Shown here: positions 7,788 through 14,627 of the stretch, piece after piece
Position numbering within the stretch: position 1 is the stretch's first letter
Layout: each line of letters opens with the position of its first letter
From: Spirochaetia bacterium
Lineage (GTDB): Bacteria; Spirochaetota; Spirochaetia; Treponematales; Breznakiellaceae
Assembly (NCBI GenBank): GCA_026002025.1
Contig: BOAU01000016.1
Span: forward strand, 1 to 31,224
DNA: 31,224 nt
Direction: 5' to 3'
The notes under the pieces: generated by a model
The model's input: only the letters and a program-made list of their open reading frames with translations
Databases searched by the model: none
Told to the model about the DNA's origin: nothing
Made by a program: the position numbers and the translations under genes

Positions 7788-8219
7788 TTAATTTACGATC
7801 CTTGTGATAATCTGCGGCAATAGTTCACGGGTGATATCAGGATAGGTTAAATTTTGCGGAAGGGCGTCAAATAGATCTATACATTCCATTTCACTTTCAG
7901 GCAAGGGCCCGAGTTCTTTTACGTATGCTAAAAATACCTGCCCGTTTGCCCAGGTGATATTTTCTGTTTCGTGGGGCTCATCGCAGGCCCAATAATCGCA
8001 TACGCTTTGGATTTCAAAATCGATTGCGCCGGTTTCTTCAAATAATTCCCGTTTTGCCGCATCCAGAGGGGTTTCTCCCTGTTCGATATGACCGCCGGAA
8101 GTTTCCCAGGTATTTCTGTTTTTATGTTTGCAGATTATCCACTTTCCCTTATACCGCGCAAAGGTAACAACGTATTTGTATTGTTTTAATGTTCCAAGAC
8201 CGTAGATCGTGCCTTTCAT
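7788..8219 (-). CDS. Nudix hydrolase
   Basis: The 143-residue product carries a complete Nudix box (Gx5Ex7REUxEExGU) from Gly43 to Ala65, with Glu49, Arg57, Glu58, Glu61 and Glu62 placed to bind metal. Nudix enzymes hydrolyse nucleoside diphosphates linked to another moiety. The substrate cannot be told from the sequence, although the WETSGGHIEQGE context is typical of small 8-oxo-dGTP/NUDT-like members. It starts 12 bases after the stop of the secreted protein gene upstream. There is no SD, and a TATAAT lies six bases before the ATG, so a leaderless transcript is likely. Confidence 0.92.
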   Translation of the reverse strand: MKGTIYGLGTLKQYKYVVTFARYKGKWIICKHKNRNTWETSGGHIEQGETPLDAAKRELFEETGAIDFEIQSVCDYWACDEPHETENITWANGQVFLAYVKELGPLPESEMECIDLFDALPQNLTYPDITRELLPQIITRIVN

Positions 8220-8225
8220 GTAAGG

Positions 8226-8254
8226 ATTATATCAGTATGCGGCAAACGGCGCAA
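8226..8254 (-). promoter_or_regulatory. Promoter for a leaderless Nudix transcript
   Basis: On the minus strand TATAAT (8226-8231) is preceded by TTGCGC at a 17-base spacing. Only six bases separate the -10 from the ATG at 8219, so transcription would begin at or next to the start codon. The promoter overlaps the 3' end of the upstream gene. Confidence 0.5.
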
Positions 8255-8951
8255 TCTCTGTCACCTGGAAGCGGAACCGGGCGGATGCGGCCCATTGGCC
8301 GCCCTCCATCCAGTATTGGGGAAACGCGGCAAGGCTGATAAAGCCTGACGCCTCCTTTGGCCGGTTCCGTTCTTCCTGGCGCAGTATGGCCCGGATCGCG
8401 GCGCGGGCGGCGTCTTCAAGACAGGCCTGCCGGATGCTCACCCAGTCGCCGTTTTCCTCCATGTCCCCGAGCGGGCCGCTGTGGCCGACGGCCTGTATGT
8501 TCCGCATGCCGCCGGAGCGCCACATGGCGGTGCGGCGTTTTTGCGCATCGGTCAGCCGGTAATCGGTCCAGAGCTGGAACCGCATGTCCCGCAGCTCAAC
8601 ATCGGTGGCAAAGAGGCCGGGGTCGCCCCAGGGGATGGTTCCCAGAGGCTCAAGCTCAAATTCTTCCGGGATGCCCCGGGCCTTCTCGCCGATGTCGTAA
8701 TGAAAGGACCAGCCGTAGATCATGGCGGAGTAGAACATGGCCGCCTCTTCCAGAGCCCGGCGGCGGAGGGCATCCGCATCCAGGGGGTACTTTTCCTCCA
8801 CCTTGAGGCCGTAGATCGGCTCCATGTCTATCCGCACTTCCCCTCGCAGTATTTCTGCGTCATGGCCGGGGTAGAAATCCTGGGCGGACAAGGGCAGCGC
8901 CAACAGGGCGGTGAATATAAAGACGGCGGCGCAACGGGGAATGCGGATCAT
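8232..8951 (-). CDS. Secreted hypothetical protein
   Basis: The 239-residue product has a clear Sec signal peptide (hydrophobic 8-21, cleavage after LSA at residue 23). The mature part is soluble, rich in Arg, Glu and aromatics, with no further membrane helix. Segments such as ALRRRALEEAAMFYSAMIYG and RQACLEDAARAAIRAILR look helical. The end (WAASARFRFQVTEIAPF) looks like a beta strand. I do not recognise the family. It is probably periplasmic. It lies between hicB upstream and the Nudix gene downstream, all on the minus strand with short gaps (28 and 12 bases). Confidence 0.8.
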   Translation of the reverse strand: MIRIPRCAAVFIFTALLALPLSAQDFYPGHDAEILRGEVRIDMEPIYGLKVEEKYPLDADALRRRALEEAAMFYSAMIYGWSFHYDIGEKARGIPEEFELEPLGTIPWGDPGLFATDVELRDMRFQLWTDYRLTDAQKRRTAMWRSGGMRNIQAVGHSGPLGDMEENGDWVSIRQACLEDAARAAIRAILRQEERNRPKEASGFISLAAFPQYWMEGGQWAASARFRFQVTEIAPFAAY

Positions 8952-8979
8952 GCTTTAATTATCGGAAGATTAAGCTTTT

Positions 8980-9372
8980 TTATTGGGCTATTTTGTCAAT
9001 CAGTGCATCCTTAAGGGCCGCTAAAAAATTTATGTTTTTCTTTTCGGCGGCCTTGTTGAGCCAGGATGGAATAGTAAGGGTTTTCTTCACCGTCTTTTCT
9101 TCATGGGCCGCCTTTAAATCATCCATGTCGATAAAAATGAGTGAAACAAAACCTGAAGGGTCTTCAGGTTTCACCTTTTTCAGGGCGCTGGGCGCCGGAA
9201 GCGCTTCTCCGTCCTCAAGCAGGGAAAAAATTCTGCCGGCAGCGGCATCCGCAGCCATATACATTGCATCGGTAAGGGTATCTCCAAAAGTTGCAAGTTC
9301 AAAATCAGCAAAGACAACCGAGTATCGCCCATCTTCTTCCGGGTAAAAACACGCCGGATAGATATATTTCAT
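8980..9372 (-). CDS. hicB: HicB-family antitoxin, apparently without HicA
   Basis: The 130-residue product has the HicB fold at its N-terminus (MKYIYPACFYPEEDGRYSVV, then ATFGDTLTDAMYMAADA). A C-terminal ribbon-helix-helix-like DNA-binding segment follows (KKTLTIPSWLNKAAEKKNIN). HicB normally neutralises the mRNA interferase HicA and represses its own promoter. No hicA-like frame exists on either side, where the gaps are only 28 and 72 bases, so this looks like a solitary HicB. A GGAAGGAAGG purine run precedes the ATG. A palindrome in its promoter (9424-9446) is the probable operator. Confidence 0.85.
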   Translation of the reverse strand: MKYIYPACFYPEEDGRYSVVFADFELATFGDTLTDAMYMAADAAAGRIFSLLEDGEALPAPSALKKVKPEDPSGFVSLIFIDMDDLKAAHEEKTVKKTLTIPSWLNKAAEKKNINFLAALKDALIDKIAQ

Positions 9373-9420
9373 AACAACCTTCCTTCCGGCCTATTCCAGT
9401 CCGGCCTGCCTCAAAATATA

Positions 9421-9448
9421 TAACAACACGTGCAACACGTGTTGTCAA
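9421..9448 (-). promoter_or_regulatory. hicB promoter with operator palindrome in the spacer
   Basis: On the minus strand TTGACA (9443-9448) is followed after 18-19 bases by a TTATAT-like -10. ACAACACGT (9424-9432) and ACGTGTTGT (9438-9446) form a perfect 9-bp inverted repeat around 5 bases, filling the spacer. A repressor bound here would block RNA polymerase, as expected for HicB autoregulation. The -35 shares bases with the stop codon of the ABC transporter gene. Confidence 0.6.
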
Positions 9449-11145
9449 TGGCTCCCCTGCTCCGCGATGCCCTTCGGCGTAAGCGCGAGGATACGATCCG
9501 CGTTGCGGACCGTGGACAGGCGGTGGGCAATGATAATCGTTGTGCGGTCCTTTGCCAGCGCGTTCAGCGCATCGTGGACGATGCGTTCACTTTCGTTGTC
9601 CAGCGCGCTGGTGGCTTCGTCAAAGATCAGGACCGGCGGGTTTTTCAGAAAAACCCGCGCAATGCTGAGGCGCTGCCGCTGCCCGCCTGAAAGCTTTACC
9701 CCCCGCTGGCCGATGTCGCTCTGGTATCCTTCGGGCAGTTCCATGATAAAGTTGTGAGCGTGGGCCTTTTTCGCCGCTTCGATGACCTCCGCCTCATCCG
9801 CGTCAGGTTTGCCGTAGCGGATGTTTTCCAGTACGGTCCCCGCAAAGAGATAGACTTCCTGCTGGACCACGCCGATATTCCCCCGCAGTTTTTGCAGGCT
9901 GATATTTTTGACATCAATGCCGTCCAAAAGTATTGCCCCCGCACCGGCCTCGTAAAAGCGGGGAATTAACGAGCAGAGGGTTGTTTTACCCACCCCCGAT
10001 GAACCCACCAGCGCCACCGTTTCCCCGGCCTTTATGTCCAGCGAAAAATTGTCCAGCACATTTTCCCGGTCCTCATCGTATTTAAAGCTGACATTCACAA
10101 ATTCTACGCGGCCCTTAACATCGGCGGGATCGATCTTTCCACTATTATTTTCAGGCGGCATATCCATGATATCCATGAAGCGGTTGAACCCCGCAAAGCC
10201 ATCCTGATACTGCTGGATAGTATGGGCGATGCGCTGTATCGGCGCCGTGATATACCCCACATAAAGCAGAAACACTATTAAGTCTGCGGCGTCAAGACTA
10301 GTGCGGGAAATCCACATGCCGCCGAAGACCACGACGGCCGCAGTTACCAGCGGGACAAAGAACATCTCCATGCCGGTGTAATAGACCGCTTCGTGCTTGT
10401 AGATCCGCGCGCGGCTCTGATAGAACCCTTCGTTTATCGCGGCAAACTTTTCCGCCTCCGCCTGTTCCCCGGCAAAGGACTTTACCGTGCGGATACCCGC
10501 CAGGCTGTCCTCAAGCTGGGCGTTTACCCCGGCGATTTTTTCATAGCTGCTCTTGTACGCGGCCCGTAATCTCTTCTGAAAAAATAACGAATACACCGCC
10601 ATCACCGGCAGAAACGCCGACACCACCAGGGCAAGTTTCAGGTTGATGTTCAGCAGAATAAGGAGGGCCCCGATAAAGCCGAACAGGATGATGACAATAT
10701 CCTCAGGTCCGTGGTGATAGAGTTCCGCCAGATTGATAAGATCGTTGGTGATGCGGGACATGAGCTCCCCGGTCTTCCGCTTGTCGAAGAAACTGAAGGG
10801 GAGCCTTTGGTAATGGGCGAATAATTCATTACGCATATTGCGTTCGATCTTCGCGCCCATGACATGTCCCATGCCGTCCTGAAAAAGCCCGCAGGCCGTT
10901 TGCACGATAATCAGGGCCAGCATGATGAGGCCGGTTGCGAAGATCACAGTTGTGCTGCTTTGTATACCCGGTATGCCTTGCATGCCTTGTTCCATCACCG
11001 CCTTGGTAATGGAACGGGTACACAAGGGCAGCAGGAGTGCGGTAGCAGCAACGGCCAGCGCGCAGAACATATCCGCAATAAACAAAACGCGGTAAGGTTT
11101 ATAGAATGAAAAAAATTTCTTGAGACGATTGCCGTATAAGGGCAT
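9445..11145 (-). CDS. MsbA/LmrA-like ABC exporter half-transporter
   Basis: The 566-residue product has an exporter membrane domain (about 15-310, six helices) fused to an ATPase domain. Walker A is GSSGVGKTT with Lys387, the Q-loop is VVQQE, the signature is LSGGQ (485-489), Walker B is LIFDE (Glu510), and the H-loop is His541. Such half-transporters act as dimers exporting drugs, lipids or peptides. The protein ends at AEQGSH, lacking the ~20-25 residues (HxELL...Y..L) that usually close this family. The lost tail coincides with the hicB promoter palindrome. GGAGGA (11151-11156) lies 5 bases before the ATG and overlaps an inverted repeat. A leader ORF precedes it. Confidence 0.93.
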   Translation of the reverse strand: MPLYGNRLKKFFSFYKPYRVLFIADMFCALAVAATALLLPLCTRSITKAVMEQGMQGIPGIQSSTTVIFATGLIMLALIIVQTACGLFQDGMGHVMGAKIERNMRNELFAHYQRLPFSFFDKRKTGELMSRITNDLINLAELYHHGPEDIVIILFGFIGALLILLNINLKLALVVSAFLPVMAVYSLFFQKRLRAAYKSSYEKIAGVNAQLEDSLAGIRTVKSFAGEQAEAEKFAAINEGFYQSRARIYKHEAVYYTGMEMFFVPLVTAAVVVFGGMWISRTSLDAADLIVFLLYVGYITAPIQRIAHTIQQYQDGFAGFNRFMDIMDMPPENNSGKIDPADVKGRVEFVNVSFKYDEDRENVLDNFSLDIKAGETVALVGSSGVGKTTLCSLIPRFYEAGAGAILLDGIDVKNISLQKLRGNIGVVQQEVYLFAGTVLENIRYGKPDADEAEVIEAAKKAHAHNFIMELPEGYQSDIGQRGVKLSGGQRQRLSIARVFLKNPPVLIFDEATSALDNESERIVHDALNALAKDRTTIIIAHRLSTVRNADRILALTPKGIAEQGSH

Positions 11146-11153
11146 AGTTTTCC

Positions 11154-11209
11154 TCCGAAGGAAATTTAAATGGTGATGAATGCAGTAAAAGCATCAACAC
11201 GCCTTCGGA
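11154..11209 (-). promoter_or_regulatory. SD-overlapping stem, candidate translational attenuator
   Basis: TCCGAAGG and CCTTCGGA (11154-11161 and 11202-11209) form a perfect 8-bp inverted repeat around a 40-base loop. On the minus-strand mRNA the 3' arm overlaps three bases of the SD GGAGGA of the ABC exporter gene. Pairing would therefore partly mask the ribosome site. A direct repeat CTTTTACTGCA (11181-11191 and 11228-11238) lies in and beside the loop. Function is inferred from layout only. Confidence 0.45.
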
Positions 11210-11267
11210 CAAACTAAATCCCTCTATTGCAGTAAAAGAGAAAATTATCGGATTGTTGTCTGCCGGA

Positions 11268-11330
11268 TCAGCGCTGTGCTTTTGCCTGTCCCTGAACAGT
11301 AATGGTGATGGTTGTTTTGATATTTTTCAT
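11268..11330 (-). CDS. 20-residue leader peptide upstream of the ABC exporter
   Basis: The short ORF reads MKNIKTTITITVQGQAKAQR and then stops. It has a good SD (AAAGGA, 7 bases before the ATG) and lies just downstream of a near-perfect promoter. Four Thr and four Ile cluster at residues 4-11, superficially like the E. coli thrL leader. Its position 122 bases before the exporter gene, with an SD-masking stem between, matches leader-peptide attenuation of resistance transporters such as the bmrB leader before B. subtilis bmrCD. It is too short for similarity support; the promoter, SD and layout are the evidence. Confidence 0.5.
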   Translation of the reverse strand: MKNIKTTITITVQGQAKAQR

Positions 11331-11341
11331 GTGTACATCCT

Positions 11342-11359
11342 TTGCGTAAGATGACGCAA
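11342..11359 (-). promoter_or_regulatory. Palindromic operator at the transcription start
   Basis: TTGCGT (11342-11347) and ACGCAA (11354-11359) form a 6-bp inverted repeat around 6 bases. It abuts the -10 and covers the expected start site. This is the usual place for a repressor operator. No regulator gene is adjacent, so the ligand is unknown. Confidence 0.45.
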
Positions 11360-11388
11360 TTATATTACCGCTTTTAATTTTTTGTCAA
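11359..11388 (-). promoter_or_regulatory. Strong sigma70 promoter of the leader/ABC exporter transcript
   Basis: On the minus strand TTGACA (11383-11388) and TATAAT (11359-11364) are both perfect consensus hexamers, 18 bases apart. It is the best promoter match I see in the window. Confidence 0.75.
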
Positions 11389-11415
11389 GTGAGCCAGTTC
11401 CAAAATTAAGAATTT

Positions 11416-11496
11416 ACCACGGACCACACAGACCACACTGACAAAGAATGAAATTTCAAAGCAAAAGTCCGTGCTGTCCGTGTGGTCCGTGGTTAA
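11416..11496 (-). repeat. Dispersed hairpin repeat, copy 1 (after rhomboid gene)
   Basis: On the minus strand it opens TTAACCACGGACCACAC and closes GTGTGGTCCGTGGT, a perfect 14-bp stem. A partly paired middle and a loop containing TGAAATTTCA lie between. It begins directly after the TAA of the rhomboid gene. A second copy lies at 30198-30271. It may act as a 3'-end structure or be a REP/MITE-like repeat. Confidence 0.85.
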
Positions 11497-12150
11497 TTAT
11501 TTTCTTTTCCACGCATGAATCGGATTAATTCCGAAGCGGATTAAAAAGTAGAGCCATGCGAAACCGAAACCCGCAAGGTGGGTAAAGTGCGCCACCTTGT
11601 TGTTAAAGCCGGCAACGGAGGAGACCAGTTCCAGGGCGGTGAAGCCCAGAACCATCACCGGGGCGCGGAGGGGGAGGATGCCCCAGAGATAAATAATTGA
11701 ATCGGGAAAGAAAATTGCGTAGGCGAGCTGGACCGCGAAGATGGCTCCGGATGCGCCCATGAGGGCCACAAAATAGGCGCCGGTAAAGTAATAGACGATG
11801 AATGAAAAGAGTCCCGCCAGTGCGCCGGTGAGAAAGTAAAAGAGGAGGAATTCTTTGCTCCCCATTTGCCGTTCCACCTGTGCGCCGAAAACAAAGAGGG
11901 CGAACATATTAAAGAAGATGTGGCTGAACCCGTCGTGGACAAACATGTAGGAAATGAAGGTCCAGACCCAACCCCTGTCGATTACCGCGGCGGGTATCAT
12001 GGCGAGGTAGGTTGAGATCAGCCGCTGGCCGAAAACCTGTTCCCCCAGAAACACCAGGATATTGAGGCCGATGATGTAGAATATTACGCTGTCATAACGG
12101 TAGTGAAAGGGCCGCCGCAATCCATTTCCCCCGCGCCTTATGGGGTTCAT
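11497..12150 (-). CDS. Rhomboid family intramembrane serine protease
   Basis: The 217-residue six-helix protein has the full catalytic set: His77 and Asn81 (HIFFN), Ser135 (GASGA) and His191 (THLAGFGFAWL). WVWTFISYMFVHDGFSH and AQVERQMGSKEF are typical of rhomboids. It is closely similar over its whole length to the rhomboid domain of the adaptor fusion at 1649-2614, sharing for example MGSKEF, FTALEL and THLAGF. Its ATG overlaps the stop of the upstream isomerase gene by 4 bases (ATGA), so translation is probably coupled. Substrates are unknown. Confidence 0.93.
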   Translation of the reverse strand: MNPIRRGGNGLRRPFHYRYDSVIFYIIGLNILVFLGEQVFGQRLISTYLAMIPAAVIDRGWVWTFISYMFVHDGFSHIFFNMFALFVFGAQVERQMGSKEFLLFYFLTGALAGLFSFIVYYFTGAYFVALMGASGAIFAVQLAYAIFFPDSIIYLWGILPLRAPVMVLGFTALELVSSVAGFNNKVAHFTHLAGFGFAWLYFLIRFGINPIHAWKRK

Positions 12151-12980
12151 GACAGATAGTCCCGCATCCGCTTGAGTCCCGCTTCGGCATTGCCCTGGGG
12201 GAAATATTCGAGTCCCACATAACCCTGATATCCTGCAGCGTCCAGGGCTTTTAAAATTTCCCGGTAATTCAATTCACCCGTATCAAGCTCGTGCCTGCCG
12301 GGGGTTCCCGCCGAATGGATATGGGCTATCTGCGGAATATGGCCGGAAAACCGGCGGATAATATCCCCCTCGGTAATCTGCTGATGGTAAATATCAAAGA
12401 GAAGCTTGATGCCGTTGTTCCGGTAATCGCTTATTCCCGCAGTAAGACTGCCGGATGGTTCAACGGGGATTCCACTGGAATTTCCCCCGGAAGGTCCGGC
12501 GCCTGCTTCTTCGAGAATCTCAAAACCCTCATCGGAAAATTCAAGATAAGTGCCGATATGATCGACGCGGCCGTTCAGGGGTTCTATCGCCAGGGTGACG
12601 CCGCTTCCTTCGAGCAGGGGCGCCGCCGCCCGAAGTCCCGCAACAACGGATTTATGCTGAAAAGCCCGCACCGCGCCGGTATCGCTGCCCACCTGGGAAA
12701 TCAGTACCTTGGCGCCTAATTTTCTCGCAGCCTTGATGGATTCTTTTAAGCCTTCCAGATAAGCTCCCCGCTGGCCGGGATCGGTTAGGGGGACGAAGCG
12801 GGTGCAGAAGGCCGCGCAGCTGAGCCCCAGAACTTCCGCCTTTTTGGCAAGGGCGTCGATGTTCCGGTCCCACCAGCCCCAAAATTCGTAGGCCGAAAAA
12901 CCCGCGGCCTTGACCTTTTCAAGGGCGGTTTCCTGATCGAGCCCCTTGAACACCGAATCAATACATACTGAAAATTGCAC
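12147..12980 (-). CDS. Sugar isomerase/epimerase TIM barrel, hydroxypyruvate-isomerase-like
   Basis: The start is a GTG at 12980 with AAGGGGGG just upstream. The 277-residue protein is an AP-endonuclease-2-type TIM barrel. Candidate metal ligands are Glu133 (AIEPLNG), Asp196 (FDIYHQQ), His222 (HIHSAG) and Glu258 (GLEYFP), in the order of the Hyi/OtnI hydroxypyruvate isomerase family. Residues about 160-189 (AGAGPSGGNSSGIPVEPSG and beyond) form a Gly/Ser-rich insertion before the FDIYH strand that I do not expect in that family. It lies 13 bases after the dus stop and overlaps the rhomboid start. The exact substrate is uncertain. Confidence 0.85.
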   Translation of the reverse strand: MQFSVCIDSVFKGLDQETALEKVKAAGFSAYEFWGWWDRNIDALAKKAEVLGLSCAAFCTRFVPLTDPGQRGAYLEGLKESIKAARKLGAKVLISQVGSDTGAVRAFQHKSVVAGLRAAAPLLEGSGVTLAIEPLNGRVDHIGTYLEFSDEGFEILEEAGAGPSGGNSSGIPVEPSGSLTAGISDYRNNGIKLLFDIYHQQITEGDIIRRFSGHIPQIAHIHSAGTPGRHELDTGELNYREILKALDAAGYQGYVGLEYFPQGNAEAGLKRMRDYLS

Positions 12981-12993
12981 GGCAATCCCCCCC

Positions 12994-14064
12994 TTAGGGC
13001 TGCATCAGACCTGCGGCCTGCGGCCCATTAAGCATATTCTGAAGTAAAAGCCGATATTCCTCAATACTTTCCGCATGGACCAGCTTGTTCCGCAGTTCGG
13101 CCCCGCCGGCCATGCCGGGCCGGCCCTGGGTTCCTTTGGAACCCTTGGTATAAGCGCAGAAATGTTTCCGCATTTCAAGGCAGGCGGCCCGTTCCCCAAT
13201 GTCGGCGGCAAGCCGTTCCAGGTGCCGGAACCCCGCGGCGATCCGCTGGGCCGCATCGGACGGTTCATAGGAACCGGTGGTAAGAAAAGAACGGGTTGCT
13301 GAAAAGATGAAGGGATTCCCCATGGCCCCCCGGGCAAACATCACCGCGGCGCAGCCAGTTTCCCGGAGCATCCGCTCCGCGTCTTCCGGGGTATAGAGGT
13401 CACCGGAACCGGTCACCGGGACCAACAGGCGGCCGGCCAGGTCCGCAATCAGGGACCAGTCGCTTTTGCCGCCGTAGCCCTGGGCCCGGGTCCGGGGGTG
13501 GAGGCTCACCATGACGGCCCCCGCCTCCACGGCAATCCGGGCGCATTCCCGGTAATTGATGGAACCGCTGTCCCATCCGGCGCGGATTTTGATGGTTACC
13601 GGTACGCCCCCCAGGTGTTCCCGTGAGGCGCGGACCACCGCTTCCACCACCCGGCCCAGGTTATCAGGGTTCTTCATCAGCGCCGATCCTGCCCCGGTCT
13701 TAATCACCTTGGGCACGGGACAGCCGCCGTTGATGTCCACCGCATCGGGCTTCCACCGGGCCAGCAAGGCCGTCCCCGCCGCCATCCGCTCCGGCTCCGC
13801 ACCAAAAAGCTGGATCGCATAACGTTTTTCGTTATCCGCCCGGCGGAGCAGAACGCTGACCGGGGACGGATCATCCTCAGGCCTTATATCGGGCCGTCCG
13901 CGGATGACCGATTCGGCGGAAACAAGCTCCGTAAAGCTGAAGTCCGCCCCCTCGTCAATGCAGATCGACCGGTAGGCCCGGCCCGTATACCCCGCAACAG
14001 GGGCTAAAAAAAGATTGCCGGGGAGTTCAAGGGAGCCAATATTTACAGGGTGGTATAAATTCAT
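12994..14064 (-). CDS. dus: tRNA-dihydrouridine synthase
   Basis: An ATG at 14064 is preferred over the TTG two codons earlier. The 356-residue protein has the Dus FMN-barrel signature: APVAGYTGRAYRSICIDEGA at 21-40, QLFGAEP at 85-91, and catalytic Cys115 in INGGCPVPKV. KTGAGSALM follows, then VSLHPRTRAQGY and MFARGAMGNPF. It reduces uridines in tRNA D-loops using FMN and NADPH. The layout looks DusB-like, but the exact subfamily is not certain. It heads an apparent three-gene operon with the sugar isomerase and rhomboid genes. Confidence 0.93.
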   Translation of the reverse strand: MNLYHPVNIGSLELPGNLFLAPVAGYTGRAYRSICIDEGADFSFTELVSAESVIRGRPDIRPEDDPSPVSVLLRRADNEKRYAIQLFGAEPERMAAGTALLARWKPDAVDINGGCPVPKVIKTGAGSALMKNPDNLGRVVEAVVRASREHLGGVPVTIKIRAGWDSGSINYRECARIAVEAGAVMVSLHPRTRAQGYGGKSDWSLIADLAGRLLVPVTGSGDLYTPEDAERMLRETGCAAVMFARGAMGNPFIFSATRSFLTTGSYEPSDAAQRIAAGFRHLERLAADIGERAACLEMRKHFCAYTKGSKGTQGRPGMAGGAELRNKLVHAESIEEYRLLLQNMLNGPQAAGLMQP

Positions 14065-14096
14065 CTTCAATTTCGATTGTTTTTAAGAATATCGGG

Positions 14097-14105
14097 ATTA
14101 TACCA
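14097..14105 (-). promoter_or_regulatory. Extended -10 promoter of the dus operon
   Basis: The minus strand reads TGGTATAAT here, a perfect -10 with the TG extension, about 32 bases before the dus ATG. No good -35 is visible at normal spacing, which is usual for extended -10 promoters. Confidence 0.5.
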
Positions 14106-14204
14106 TCACGTATACCAGCCATGGCCGCAACCCATTTTCCATAAATTTGGTGTCAGGCACCAGATCATATTTCATACTGCCTGTACACGGCTTCCAGGGC
14201 CTGA

Positions 14205-14558
14205 ACTACGTTTGCAGTAGCTTTAGAAGTGTTGCCGGAATACAAAGACCAATATTGTTTTGTTATTACAAACAGGAGCAACGATGACTTAGCCTTCCTT
14301 ATAGAATGGATAAAAAGAGTGGAAGGGCAGACTGAAATTGCAAACTTTATTAGTACCACGGTGACTGATGATGTGCAGCGTGAAATGAAAAATAAAGAAG
14401 GGCTAGACCCGGATGCAGATAAAAGGGCCCTAAGTGAAATTAGTACTACTTTTGCAAATGCATCTTATACCGCCGCCCGCAGGGTTTCTGATTTCTGGAC
14501 ACTGTCACGCAACAAGGCTACCAAACAGGAATACTATGAAGCTTATGCTAGAGGTTAA
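14205..14558 (+). pseudogene. C-terminal remnant of a lipoprotein-like gene
   Basis: A frame open from 14205 to a stop at 14558 encodes about 117 residues without a good start or SD (only a GTG at 14229). The end reads RRVSDFWTLSRNKATKQEYY, which recalls the DFW...YY end of LPP20-like spirochaete lipoproteins. There is no signal peptide, as expected if the 5' part is lost. The resemblance is from memory and weak, but the codon pattern looks like real coding DNA. Confidence 0.4.
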
Positions 14559-14572
14559 TATTTCTGCTTAAG

Positions 14573-14612
14573 ATAGATCTATGATTTTACAGAAAATCGT
14601 AGCACAATCTAT
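14573..14612 (+). promoter_or_regulatory. Hairpin in the MFS transporter leader
   Basis: CTATGATTTT (14579-14588) and AAAATCGTAG (14593-14602) pair with one G-T wobble around ACAG. ATAGAT (14573-14578) and ATCTAT (14607-14612) extend the stem with an internal loop. It lies 15 bases before the ATG and just before the SD (AGAGGA). There is no T-tract, so it is more likely regulatory than a terminator. Confidence 0.4.
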
Positions 14613-14627
14613 ATTAAGAGGAAACAC

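Noticed and set aside
8357..8806. Long plus-strand reading frame opposite the secreted-protein gene
   Set aside because: Arg/Gly/Pro-rich composition typical of an antisense shadow in G+C-rich coding DNA. The minus-strand gene has a signal peptide and proper start.
8955..8990. Stem plus T-run between hicB and the secreted-protein gene
   Set aside because: The T-run follows the stem only on the plus strand, where no gene reads towards it. On the transcribed minus strand it precedes the stem.
14148..14162. TGGTG...CACCA motif resembling REP-like palindromes
   Set aside because: Arms are only 5 bp, there is a single copy in the window, and no REP-associated transposase is nearby.
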